The notes: generated by a model not told the origin, from the sequence alone. A stretch of 15,719 nucleotides of DNA from a bacterium (GCA_003498085.1 DNCM01000099.1:1-15719), one strand, 5' to 3'. Numbered from the stretch's first letter, positions 7,786-15,448 are shown. Made by a program: numbers and translations.

Positions 7786-9888
7786 TTAAGACTCGCTTTC
7801 TTTTCTAATCCTTTGTAATGACATCTTTAAAATTCCAAAAAGGATTACAAAAATTGGAGAGAAAAATATAACGGTATATTTCATTATAACTTTCTTTTCA
7901 ATTGAAAGTGCCCTAAGTGGCCTTTCTGCCTTTCCTTTTGAGCGGATACCGATAAGTTCACCACCAAATGAAAGCCATTCAAGGCAGTTCATAAAAAATA
8001 TACTGTTATCTTTAAATTGTGATAAACACCTATTGTCTATAAACCTAGTATTTCCGACAACGATTACCCTTCCATTTTCAAGTGTAAATGAAACTGCAAT
8101 AGGATAGGAATTTTTTTCTTTTGGGATTATCATCTGCTTAGGATTTAAGTCGAAATACCCTTCCTGGGTCCATGAATCTTTGCTTGATGAGACAAGGATA
8201 TCAGCTTCTGTCTTTACATCGATTGTTGATGTCCAAAGAAAAATGAGGCTTTCTAAGTTACTTGTAATCGGATTTTCACTGTTGAAACCATTTCTTTCTA
8301 TCTTTATCCAAAACAAATATGGAACAGTGAAAAGATAGCCTCCTCCATCAAAGGACGCATGTGTACAAAAGGGGTCAAGAACTAAATCCTGCCTTATGCT
8401 TACATAGGCATCTAATGGATTTTGTACTGGTTCTGGAATTGCTATAGGCCCATCTATCTTTATAGTATCCTGGAGAAGAAAGACTCCTCCGCCATTTTTA
8501 ATAAATTCTATTATCTTGTCTGATTTAACAGAAGAGCTTCCAATTATCACTAAAGTATTCACATTTATTGGCTCATCTGGTTTTATCAAAGAAAAAGAAT
8601 ACTCCTTTTCCGTAAGCTCTTTAATTATTTGGTAGTTTGAAATATCCCCCAAAATACCAACAGATTTTCTCATCCCTTTTGAAAGCTTAAGTATTGATGA
8701 TGTAATATCGTATTCAAGTAAGTTTGGAGACTGAACAAACGGAATAACAAGATGATTTTTTTTGTGGAAAACATCTATTCCAAGGTACACAGGATGTGCC
8801 TCAATCTTGTCTTTCTCAACAACTGTAATTCGAACTTTTGGGATGCCAAGTATCTGAACATGTCTTTCTATCTCTGGTCTATCTTCAGGGGCAACGAATG
8901 AAAATTTTACCTTTCCCTTACTGTATGCTCTGTATTCCTCAAGTAAATCAGAAACCTCCGTCCTTATACCAGAGATCCTTGGTGGGACATTCCTCGAAAA
9001 ATATGCTGTAATACTTACATCATCGTCAAGGTTCTTTAAGATATCTTTTGTCGACTTAGAAAGTGAATAGATATTTTCTTCTGTAAGATCAAGCCTTATA
9101 AATAAATAAGAAGATAGGAAATTTAAAGTAAAAAATACTGCAAGAGCTACAAAATAAAGAGAAATTGAAAATCTCTTTCTTCTTATACATTTTATCACTT
9201 CTGTTGTAAGAAAAAGAAAGAAACCAATAAAGGTAAGATAGAACACGATATCCCTCGAATCTATAACACCTCTTCCAACAGAGTCAAAATGTGCCCCAAG
9301 GCTCATAAATCTAAAGATTGGAACAAGAAAACCTGGAAGTCCAGAAAGGACGAAATTTTCTCCTATGATCGTAAGGATGAAAGAGAAAACAACAGCGACG
9401 ATGAACGATATAACCTGACTTGATGTAAGAGATGAACAGAACATACCAATAGAAATATATGCACAGCCTAGCAAAAATAAAGCAAGATAGCTTCCAATTA
9501 TAGGACCTATGTCTGGTTCTCCAAGAAAGGATATAGCAACTGGAATAGGGAGGGTGAAAATAAGCATAACAGCAAGAAATCCTATGGAGGAAAAAAACTT
9601 TCCTAAAACAATCTCATGCTCCTTTACAGGCATTGTAAGAAGAAGTTCGATCGTTCCTTGGTGTTTCTCTTGGGCAAAAAGTCCCATCGTAATACTTGGG
9701 CAGGCAACCAGAAAAAACCATGGGCAGAGTTCAAAGAAAAGTCTCATACTTGTCTCGTTTATAAAGAAGAATGGTTTCATAAATAGCCAGTTTATAAGGA
9801 TAAGGAAGACAAAAAGGATAATGTATGCAAAGCTTGTGTTAAAATAAAAGAAAAACTCCCTTTTAAATATAGCAAAAATTCTATTCAT
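7786..9888 (-). CDS. Fused ABC-2 permease and GldG-like auxiliary domain protein
   Basis: A predicted inner-membrane ABC transporter component that combines two parts usually made as separate proteins (GldF-like and GldG-like). With the start at 9886-9888 it has 700 residues. Residues 1-235 form an ABC-2 permease with about six hydrophobic segments (near 18-37, 50-71, 98-122, 129-151, 158-182, 214-232) and the family segment EKHQGTIELLLTMPVKEHE (74-92). A further membrane segment (242-264) leads into LDLTEENIYSLSKSTKDIL (266-284), the signature of the GldG/ABC_transp_aux domain, which fills the long soluble region. A last membrane segment sits near 675-695. An upstream ATG at 9945 is possible but the family starts at MNRIFAIFKRE. 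No ATPase gene is in the window, so the ATPase must be elsewhere. Substrate unknown; related systems serve gliding motility in Bacteroidetes, but the domain pair is widespread in non-gliders. Confidence 0.88.
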   Translation of the reverse strand: MNRIFAIFKREFFFYFNTSFAYIILFVFLILINWLFMKPFFFINETSMRLFFELCPWFFLVACPSITMGLFAQEKHQGTIELLLTMPVKEHEIVLGKFFSSIGFLAVMLIFTLPIPVAISFLGEPDIGPIIGSYLALFLLGCAYISIGMFCSSLTSSQVISFIVAVVFSFILTIIGENFVLSGLPGFLVPIFRFMSLGAHFDSVGRGVIDSRDIVFYLTFIGFFLFLTTEVIKCIRRKRFSISLYFVALAVFFTLNFLSSYLFIRLDLTEENIYSLSKSTKDILKNLDDDVSITAYFSRNVPPRISGIRTEVSDLLEEYRAYSKGKVKFSFVAPEDRPEIERHVQILGIPKVRITVVEKDKIEAHPVYLGIDVFHKKNHLVIPFVQSPNLLEYDITSSILKLSKGMRKSVGILGDISNYQIIKELTEKEYSFSLIKPDEPINVNTLVIIGSSSVKSDKIIEFIKNGGGVFLLQDTIKIDGPIAIPEPVQNPLDAYVSIRQDLVLDPFCTHASFDGGGYLFTVPYLFWIKIERNGFNSENPITSNLESLIFLWTSTIDVKTEADILVSSSKDSWTQEGYFDLNPKQMIIPKEKNSYPIAVSFTLENGRVIVVGNTRFIDNRCLSQFKDNSIFFMNCLEWLSFGGELIGIRSKGKAERPLRALSIEKKVIMKYTVIFFSPIFVILFGILKMSLQRIRKESES

Positions 9889-9898
9889 ACTCAGGATA

Positions 9899-9928
9899 AT
9901 TCTATAAAAGAATAAGATGTTTAGACAA
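9899..9928 (-). promoter_or_regulatory. Promoter of the ABC permease/GldG-like gene, possibly giving a leaderless mRNA
   Basis: On the minus strand TTGTCT (9923-9928) and TAGAAT (9899-9904) are 18 bases apart, the same layout as the rplA promoter. Only ten bases separate the -10 box from the ATG at 9886-9888, so transcription would start within a few bases of the start codon. No ribosome binding site is visible, which agrees with a leaderless or nearly leaderless message if the start is correct. Confidence 0.5.
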
Positions 9929-9939
9929 TGAAAAAATTG

Positions 9940-9969
9940 TTGCAAAGGTATGGATTCAAATAATACAAT
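9940..9969 (+). promoter_or_regulatory. Promoter of rplL
   Basis: TTGCAA (9940-9945) and TACAAT (9964-9969) are 18 bases apart on the + strand, with the expected start near 9976 and a leader of about 25 bases. It is divergent from, and adjacent to, the promoter of the ABC transporter gene. The -35 box is a moderate match, the -10 box a good one. Confidence 0.5.
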
Positions 9970-9989
9970 TTTTTTGAATTTTTAAAATT

Positions 9990-9994
9990 GGAGG
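9990..9994 (+). promoter_or_regulatory. Strong ribosome binding site of rplL
   Basis: GGAGG stands six bases before the rplL ATG. It is the best Shine-Dalgarno in the window and fits the need for several L7/L12 copies per ribosome. Confidence 0.8.
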
Positions 9995-10000
9995 AAAGAG

Positions 10001-10390
10001 ATGACGAAGGAAGAAGTTATCGATGCTATTTCTAGTATGACTGTTCTTGAGCTTTCTGATTTAGTAAAGGAACTTGAGGAAAAATTTGGGGTGAAAGCAG
10101 CTCCTCCTGCTATGGCTGTTGGTGTTGGTATACAGCCAATGCAAGTACCATCAGCAGAGGCAGAAAAGGAAGAGAAGACAAGTTTCGATGTTTATCTTGC
10201 AAGCTTTGGCGAGAATAAGATCCAGGTTATAAAAGAGACAAGGGTAATCATTCCAGGACTTGGGCTTAAAGAAGCAAAGGAATTGGTCGAAAGTGCACCT
10301 TGTGAATTAAAGAAAGGAGTGAGCAAGGAAGAGGCAGAGGAAATAAGGAAGAAACTTGAGGCAGTCGGTGCAAAGGTAGAGATAAAGTAG
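10001..10390 (+). CDS. rplL: 50S ribosomal protein L7/L12
   Basis: Multi-copy stalk protein that recruits and activates translational GTPases such as EF-G and EF-Tu. It has 129 residues in the standard layout: an N-terminal dimerisation helix region with TVLELSDLVKELEEKFGV, an Ala/Pro/Glu-rich hinge (about 35-60), and the C-terminal domain with GLGLKEAKELVESAP and ending in GAKVEIK. Compared with the usual spacing (E. coli KAVRGATGLGL), the segment KETRVIIPGLGL seems to carry one extra residue before the GLGLKEAK helix. The gene stands alone with its own promoter, away from rplJ and on the opposite strand, which is unusual because rplJ and rplL are nearly always adjacent. No clear terminator was found in the 70 bases after it. 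Confidence 0.97.
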   Translation: MTKEEVIDAISSMTVLELSDLVKELEEKFGVKAAPPAMAVGVGIQPMQVPSAEAEKEEKTSFDVYLASFGENKIQVIKETRVIIPGLGLKEAKELVESAPCELKKGVSKEEAEEIRKKLEAVGAKVEIK

Positions 10391-10460
10391 CCGCTTACCT
10401 TTGAAAGGGTTTGGGTATTACTTAAAAATTGTGGGTTGATAAGTATGATATAAGGATCAA

Positions 10461-10847
10461 ATGGCTGTTATTGAGAGAAAAATAAGGCTAGTAGGATCAA
10501 AGGGAGAAAAAGAAGTTATAGGTTTATTTGATTCAGGAGCAACATATTCTTGTATTAAACCAGAGTTGGCTTATCAGCTTGAGATGGTCACTACCCTTCC
10601 TGAACCAATGGAATTTGGAACAGTAGAAGAAGAAAGAAAGGTTATTGCAAAGGAGGCTGTAAGGCTTAATTTCTATCTTGATGGATACCGTTTCTCAGAT
10701 GAGTTTATGTTAATCCCAAACCTTTTAGAAGAGACAATCATTGGGGCAGCTACTTTGCAGAAATGGGGAATGAAACTTGATTTTGAACACGATGAGGTCA
10801 TAATTGACCCGAAGGTAACAAAGCTGCGGCTGATGAAATTTTTTTAA
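10461..10847 (+). CDS. Retropepsin-like (clan AA) aspartic protease
   Basis: A small predicted cytoplasmic aspartic protease of the single-domain type, which would have to dimerise to form an active site. The 128 residues contain the active-site motif FDSGATYSCI with Asp24, and the C-terminal conserved segment IIGAATLQKWGMKLDFE (about 93-109), where IIGA-x-x-L is typical of bacterial retropepsin-like proteins. No signal peptide or membrane segment is seen. AAGGA lies a few bases before the ATG, and a TG-extended TATAAG at 10447-10455 may be a promoter, but no -35 box is convincing. It follows rplL by 70 bases on the same strand and may be read through from it. The substrate is unknown and the neighbours give no hint. 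The fold assignment is fairly firm, activity is inferred. Confidence 0.8.
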   Translation: MAVIERKIRLVGSKGEKEVIGLFDSGATYSCIKPELAYQLEMVTTLPEPMEFGTVEEERKVIAKEAVRLNFYLDGYRFSDEFMLIPNLLEETIIGAATLQKWGMKLDFEHDEVIIDPKVTKLRLMKFF

Positions 10848-11128
10848 CAGTAGACATCAAAATAACAACGACTTACCTTATATGTGCTTAACTACAGTAA
10901 CTGGCCAAGAATTCCAGCACACAACTTCCCCAACTTTCATCAAATCTAATGTAAGTACCGCAAATATTGATACTGAAGAATGATTCAACCGATACTTTTC
11001 TCCCTTTCTATTTTTTTTGTTTTCTTATTTATAAGATGGGGAATTTAGATATATCTTATTCCTTGTCGGGAGAGGCTTCTAAATAGTAAAATAACTTATC
11101 GGAATGGATTGGTATTTTTTATGCAAAA
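10848..11128. other. AT-rich intergenic spacer upstream of proS
   Basis: No recognisable gene. On the + strand a 33-codon frame (ATG at 10882, stop at 10981-10983) gives a hydrophilic Thr/Ser-rich peptide, but it has no ribosome binding site and no family I recognise. The frame is open for about 14 more codons upstream, back to the end of the protease gene, so it could be a decayed gene end. A loose inverted repeat (ATAAGAT ... ATCTTAT, about 11032-11059) precedes the proS promoter; it lacks the GC-rich stem and U-tract of a terminator. Confidence 0.4.
11063..11092 (+). promoter_or_regulatory. Promoter of the proS-acpS-radical SAM operon
   Basis: TTGTCG (11063-11068) and TAAAAT (11087-11092) are 18 bases apart. 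The TTGTC core and the 18-base spacer repeat those of the rplA and ABC transporter promoters. The expected start is near 11099, about 30 bases before the proS ATG. No T-box or other leader is visible in this short space. Confidence 0.6.
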
Positions 11129-11131
11129 ATG
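11121..11131 (+). other. Three-codon leader frame overlapping the proS start
   Basis: ATG CAA AAA TGA encodes Met-Gln-Lys, and its stop overlaps the proS ATG as ATGA, the same junction used between real genes in this window. There is no strong ribosome binding site for either start. It could be a translational coupling leader or simply chance. Confidence 0.25.
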
Positions 11132-12802
11132 AGGCTTAGCAGCTATTTTCTTCATACACTAATTGAGGAGCCGCAGGATGTAGAGGTGACCTCCCATAAG
11201 CTCATGCTTAGGGCAGGGCTAATAAAGATGCTTTCTTCAGGGATTTATATATACCTTCCTTTGGGACTTCGTGTTTTAAGGAAGATTGAAAATATAATAA
11301 GGGAGGAGATGAATAGAATTGGTGCAATTGAGCTCCTCATGCCAGCCCTATCACCATCATCCTTATGGGAGGAAACAGGGAGGTGGGAGGCTTATGGAGA
11401 CGATATGTTCAAGTTTAAGGATAGAAAGGGAGGGAAATTTGGCCTTGCCCCAACCCACGAGGAGGTTATATGTGATATTGTTCGTGACAAGATTAGCTCT
11501 TATAAAAAACTTCCTTTTTCTCTCTACCAGATCCAGACAAAGTTTAGGGATGAACCAAGACCAAGAGGCGGTGTAATTAGGGCAAGGGAGTTTGTGATGA
11601 AGGATGCATATTCATTCCATCAAACGGATGAATCTGCCAATGAGGTGTATGGAGAATTTTTTGAGGCATACAAGAGAATCTTTACAAGGTGCGGTTTTAG
11701 TTACATAATCGTTGAGGCAGAGGGAGGAATTATCGGAGGAAGTCTAACGCATGAATTCATCGCACCATCAGAGAATGGAGAGGACACAGTCTTTGTCTGT
11801 GAAAAATGCGGGTATTCTGCAGGGCTTGAAAAGGCAGAGGTAGGAAAAGAAGTTCAATGTTCAAACGAAGAAGAAAAACCCCTTGAACTTGTTGAGACAC
11901 CTGGTTTAAAAAGTGTTGTTAGGGTATCAAGCTTTCTTTCGGAGCCTCCAAATAAACTGATAAAAACCCTTATTTTAAAGGCAGATTCTCGTATTGTCGC
12001 AGTTCTTATCCGTGGAGACGATGAACTAAACATAACAAAGCTAAAAAAAGTATTAGATGTAAATGAAATTTCTATGGCAGATTCCGAAACAATAGAAGAA
12101 GTAACAGGTGGTCCTTTGGGGTTCTCTGGTCCAATTGGCCTTAGTTTAAAGATCATTGCAGACTATTCAATCGAAGATGGATGTAACTTTGTCGTTGGCG
12201 CAAACAAAGAAGACCATCATTACAAAAATGCAAATCTTGGAAGGGACTTTAATGTAGACTCATTTTTTGATTTAAGGTATGCAAAGGATGGATATCTTTG
12301 TCCAAAATGTGATGGAAGGTTGAAAGAGATAAAAGGGATTGAGCTTGGACATTGCTTTAAACTTGGAGAGAAATATTCAAGGGTAATGGGCATTAAATTC
12401 TTGGATGAAAAGGGAGAAAAGCATTACATAGTGATGGGATGCTATGGGATTGGAGTTTCAAGGATGATCGCAGGAATCATTGAGCAGAATTACGATAAGC
12501 GTGGAATAATCTTTCCTTCTGCAGTTGCACCGTTTGACTGCATTGTAATAAGTATTGATCCAGAAAAGAAAGGTTTAAGTGATGATGTATGCTCAAGATT
12601 ATTGCAGGAAGGGATAGATGTACTGTATGATGATAGAGAAGAGAGCCCAGGGAAAAAATTCGCAGACGCTGACCTAATCGGAATACCTTGGCAGATAATA
12701 ATTGGAAAAAAGGCAGAAAAAGAAAAACTGGAGCTTTCAAGTAGAAGGACAAAGGAATCTAAATTCCTTCCTCTCGATGAGATTATAAAGATAATAAAAT
12801 GA
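11129..12802 (+). CDS. proS: Prolyl-tRNA synthetase, bacterial type with editing insertion
   Basis: Class II aminoacyl-tRNA synthetase that charges tRNA-Pro. It has 557 residues, close to the normal length of bacterial ProRS. Motif 1 lies around REEMNRIGAIELLMP (58-72), motif 2 is FRDEPRPRGG then RAREFVMKDAYSFH (139-164), and motif 3 is CYGIGVSRMIAGI (about 437-449). The region from about 225 to 390 is the YbaK-like insertion that deacylates mischarged Ala-tRNA-Pro. The C-terminus is the anticodon-binding domain. The ATG at 11129 matches the family start (MRLSSYFLHTL) although the Shine-Dalgarno is poor. Its stop overlaps the acpS start as ATGA. Confidence 0.97.
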   Translation: MRLSSYFLHTLIEEPQDVEVTSHKLMLRAGLIKMLSSGIYIYLPLGLRVLRKIENIIREEMNRIGAIELLMPALSPSSLWEETGRWEAYGDDMFKFKDRKGGKFGLAPTHEEVICDIVRDKISSYKKLPFSLYQIQTKFRDEPRPRGGVIRAREFVMKDAYSFHQTDESANEVYGEFFEAYKRIFTRCGFSYIIVEAEGGIIGGSLTHEFIAPSENGEDTVFVCEKCGYSAGLEKAEVGKEVQCSNEEEKPLELVETPGLKSVVRVSSFLSEPPNKLIKTLILKADSRIVAVLIRGDDELNITKLKKVLDVNEISMADSETIEEVTGGPLGFSGPIGLSLKIIADYSIEDGCNFVVGANKEDHHYKNANLGRDFNVDSFFDLRYAKDGYLCPKCDGRLKEIKGIELGHCFKLGEKYSRVMGIKFLDEKGEKHYIVMGCYGIGVSRMIAGIIEQNYDKRGIIFPSAVAPFDCIVISIDPEKKGLSDDVCSRLLQEGIDVLYDDREESPGKKFADADLIGIPWQIIIGKKAEKEKLELSSRRTKESKFLPLDEIIKIIK

Positions 12803-13161
12803 TAAAAGGTATCGGAACAGACATCGTTGATGTAGAAAGGATAAAAAAATCCCATAAAAGATGGGGCGAAAAATTCTTAAAGAGACTATTCACAGAGAAT
12901 GAACTTTCGTATTGTTCTGGAAAATACCCACAGCTTGCAGGAAGGTTTGCGGCAAAAGAGGCAGTGATGAAGGCTTTGGGCGTTGGTTTTCCTTCCATTT
13001 TATTTTCTGATATAGAGATAGTAAGCGATGGTAACAGCCCTCCATCTGTGAATCTACTAAACCGTGCAAAGAAGATACAGGAAGAAAAGGATATCTCATC
13101 AGTTTTTATCTCACTCTCCCATATAGATGACAAAGCTTGTGGATTTGCAATAGCAGTATGA
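12799..13161 (+). CDS. acpS: Holo-[acyl-carrier-protein] synthase
   Basis: Transfers 4'-phosphopantetheine from CoA to a serine of acyl carrier protein, activating it for fatty acid synthesis. The 120 residues are standard length. Key motifs are GIGTDIVDVERI (4-15), with the metal-binding Asp8, and GRFAAKEAVMKALG (48-61), with the metal-binding Glu54. SLSHIDDKACGFAIA closes the protein. It acts as a trimer in the family. The start overlaps proS and the stop overlaps the radical SAM gene, both as ATGA, so the three are translated as a coupled operon. Confidence 0.96.
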   Translation: MIKGIGTDIVDVERIKKSHKRWGEKFLKRLFTENELSYCSGKYPQLAGRFAAKEAVMKALGVGFPSILFSDIEIVSDGNSPPSVNLLNRAKKIQEEKDISSVFISLSHIDDKACGFAIAV

Positions 13162-14558
13162 ACATAACCTTAATTGAACCTGCATCTTCTGATTGGCATG
13201 TATTCTCTGACTTTCCCTTGCCAAGGCTTGGCCTTCCTATCGTCTCTGCAATTTTAAAGAATGAAGGTCATAATATTAGAATATTTTGCGAGGACCTATT
13301 GCCAATTGATTGGGATTTCGTTTTTTCTTCAGACCTTGTCGGCATATCAACAACAACATCAACAGCACCGAAGGCATACAAGATCGCAAGTGCAATCAAA
13401 GAAAGGGGAATCCCTGTTGTCATAGGCGGTCCCCATGCAACATTTAGGCCAGAGGAGGCACTGACTTACAGCCATTATGTTATCCGCCAAGAAGGGGAAG
13501 AGACAATAAAAGAACTTGTTTCAGCCCTTTCCAATGGCTGCAATTTATCCGATATACAAGGATTATCCTACATAGAAGAGGGGCAGTTTAGACACAATCC
13601 AAAAAGGCAATTACTTAAAGATCTTGATAGCATTCCATTTCCAGATATACAAGCAATTTTTGGGTATGAAAAGATGCCCATCATACCAATAATTACATCG
13701 CGTGGATGCCCGTTTAATTGCTCATTTTGCTCTGTTACCCCAATGTTTGGAAGGGGATACAGAATGAGGTCAATTGAATCTGTAATATCAGAGATTGAAT
13801 GGCGGAAGCCAAGCTCTATATTCTTCTACGATGACAACTTTACAGCAAATCCAGAGAGAACAAGGATACTTCTTGAGGAATTAGCAAGAAAAAACCTCTC
13901 TCTAAAAAGCTGGACGGCACAGACAAGGATAGACGTTGCAAAGGATAAAGAACTATTAGCCTTAATGAAAAAGACAAACTGCCTATTTGTCTATATTGGT
14001 TTTGAATCTGTGAATCCAGGTTCTCTTAAAGAATACAAAAAAGGGCAAACTATAGATGAGATAAAAGAAGGTATTGAGGCACTCCATAAAGCAGGAATCA
14101 GAATCCATGGGATGTTTATCCTTGGTTCTGACGAGGATAGAGTAGAGACAATAAAGGAGACCGAAAAATTTGCAAAAAAATACAAGATAGATACTGTTCA
14201 GTTTCTTATCCTTACCCCCCTTCCTGGTACAAAGACATTCGATGAGTTCGATAAGGCTGGAAGAATCTTTACCTATGATTGGAGCCTTTATGATGGGATG
14301 CACTGTGTCTATGAACCAAAAAATATGACCCCATACCAATTGCAGTTTGGAAATATAAAGGCATTGCGCAAGTTCTACTCATTCCGCTCTGTAATTAAGC
14401 TTATATTAAAATTTAAGTTTCTAAATGCCCTTTTTAGATACTATGGGAGGAGACTTTCAAGGAAATGGGAGAAAAAACATAAGGAGACCATGAAGAAACT
14501 CAAAGCCTTCTCAATTGAGCTTGTCAAGAGGAAAGAAAGGCTGATCAAGAAATTCTAA
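13158..14558 (+). CDS. B12-binding-domain radical SAM protein
   Basis: A predicted iron-sulfur enzyme of the cobalamin-domain radical SAM class. With the start at 13158 (ATGA overlap with acpS) it has 466 residues. Residues 1-130 form the Rossmann-like B12-binding domain with DLVGISTTT and VVIGGPHATFRPEEAL. The radical SAM domain begins with SRGCPFNCSFC, giving the CxxxCxxC cluster ligands Cys184, Cys188 and Cys191. YIGFESVNPGSL and the MFILGSDED segment belong to the family barrel. The C-terminal 60 residues are very basic. The classic DxHxxG cobalamin ligand is not seen, which is common in this broad family. An upstream in-frame ATG at 13137 would add seven residues inside acpS and is less likely. 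Substrate unknown: members methylate unreactive carbons, form rings or modify lipids. Linkage with acpS is suggestive of lipid metabolism but weak. Confidence 0.9.
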   Translation: MNITLIEPASSDWHVFSDFPLPRLGLPIVSAILKNEGHNIRIFCEDLLPIDWDFVFSSDLVGISTTTSTAPKAYKIASAIKERGIPVVIGGPHATFRPEEALTYSHYVIRQEGEETIKELVSALSNGCNLSDIQGLSYIEEGQFRHNPKRQLLKDLDSIPFPDIQAIFGYEKMPIIPIITSRGCPFNCSFCSVTPMFGRGYRMRSIESVISEIEWRKPSSIFFYDDNFTANPERTRILLEELARKNLSLKSWTAQTRIDVAKDKELLALMKKTNCLFVYIGFESVNPGSLKEYKKGQTIDEIKEGIEALHKAGIRIHGMFILGSDEDRVETIKETEKFAKKYKIDTVQFLILTPLPGTKTFDEFDKAGRIFTYDWSLYDGMHCVYEPKNMTPYQLQFGNIKALRKFYSFRSVIKLILKFKFLNALFRYYGRRLSRKWEKKHKETMKKLKAFSIELVKRKERLIKKF

Positions 14559-14799
14559 GAGGAGAAACCCTTTAGCCTCAATGCATCCTCAAACATGGTT
14601 GAATTATTGAACATAATGTAATTCATTGGCTTATCTGCTAAAGAAAGGACATCCTTAAGCTCTTTATCTGAAAATTGATAGTTGTAGGATATTTTCCAAT
14701 GTATGTTCCAGCAGTCTAAAATAATGGGTAATTACCTGCCATGCTTTTATCAAAGTCATCTGGTGCCTCTTTCTTCCACTTTTCTGCAGTCTTAGTGTT
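14555..14799 (-). pseudogene. Remnant of a DUF72 (YecE-like) family gene
   Basis: Reading the minus strand, two conserved pieces of the DUF72 family survive. The first, starting inside the 3' end of nfi, reads TAEKWKKEAPDDF, matching the family segment near residues 60-75, and soon meets a stop. In another frame the C-terminal piece reads YNYQFSDKELKDVLSLADK, then MNYIMFNNSTMFEDALRLK, ending at a TAG (14555-14557) that overlaps the stop of the convergent radical SAM gene. The FNN and DALRLK motifs are typical of the family's C-terminus. The intervening 150 or more residues are missing, so this is an internally deleted, frameshifted relic. The 233-base gap between the two intact genes is otherwise empty. 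Confidence 0.7.
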
Positions 14800-15448
14800 T
14801 TGATAAATTATGTGCCTTTCTTATAGGCTCTGGGATGCGGAATCTTGATGAGAAAAAGATGATATTGATTGCCAAACCGAGAGTAATCTTATGGCCACAG
14901 GAGACAAATACAGGCTTCGTATCACTTCTTGTCCTTAGACAAGCCCCAATGATCTGTTCATCTGGCGAAAATATCAAGCTTTTTGAACCCCTATTTGACC
15001 CCGGCTCCTTATATTTTCCAAAAAGGATATCCTTTGCGACACCAATCGTTGGTATATCAAAAATGACTCCAATGTGGGACGCAATGCCAAATTTCCTCGG
15101 ATGTGCAATCCCCTGCCCATCGAAAAGAAGCACATCGGGTAGTTTTTCTATTTTCTGCAATAGCTCAACAATGATTGGTCCTTCCCTGAAGGAAAGATAC
15201 TCTGGAATATATGGGAAATTAATCTCTTTTGTTACACTCATATGTTCAATAACCTCAAGCTCTGGAAAGCTCATAATAGCAATAGCTGCCTTTACATAGG
15301 GATCAAAGGAAACATCTATCCCTCCTATGGATTTTATATCCAAAAGACTAAACTGGTCCTCTAAAATAACCTTTTTTGAAAGCTCTTCCTGAAGGGCCTT
15401 TGCCTCCTCTATCGATAGATCCCAAGAATGAAAAATCACAGGCTTCAT
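14792..15448 (-). CDS. nfi: Endonuclease V (deoxyinosine 3' endonuclease)
   Basis: Repair nuclease that cuts one phosphodiester 3' to a deaminated adenine (inosine) in DNA. The 218 residues are full length. The conserved parts are GGIDVSF with catalytic Asp45, the wedge PYIPEY with Tyr80, SFREGP with Glu89, and LFDGQGIAHPRKFGIASH with Asp110, followed by IPTIGVAK. The C-terminus LPEPT-like segment appears as IPEPIRKAHNLSKH, as expected. It is a single-gene unit, convergent with the radical SAM operon, with the DUF72 relic directly downstream. An extended -10 element lies upstream, 10 bases from the neighbouring IS end. Confidence 0.96.
   Translation of the reverse strand: MKPVIFHSWDLSIEEAKALQEELSKKVILEDQFSLLDIKSIGGIDVSFDPYVKAAIAIMSFPELEVIEHMSVTKEINFPYIPEYLSFREGPIIVELLQKIEKLPDVLLFDGQGIAHPRKFGIASHIGVIFDIPTIGVAKDILFGKYKEPGSNRGSKSLIFSPDEQIIGACLRTRSDTKPVFVSCGHKITLGLAINIIFFSSRFRIPEPIRKAHNLSKH

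Noticed and set aside
9889..9945. Longer start for the ABC permease gene at 9943-9945
   Set aside because: The family begins at MNRIFAIFKRE, and the best promoter -10 box lies inside the extension.
10391..10460. Intrinsic terminator after rplL at CCTTTGAAAGG
   Set aside because: The inverted repeat would have a loop of a single base and is not followed by a T-tract.
13137..13157. Upstream start for the radical SAM gene inside acpS
   Set aside because: It would overlap acpS by 25 bases, whereas the ATG at 13158 gives the ATGA junction used throughout the window and a normal B12-domain start.
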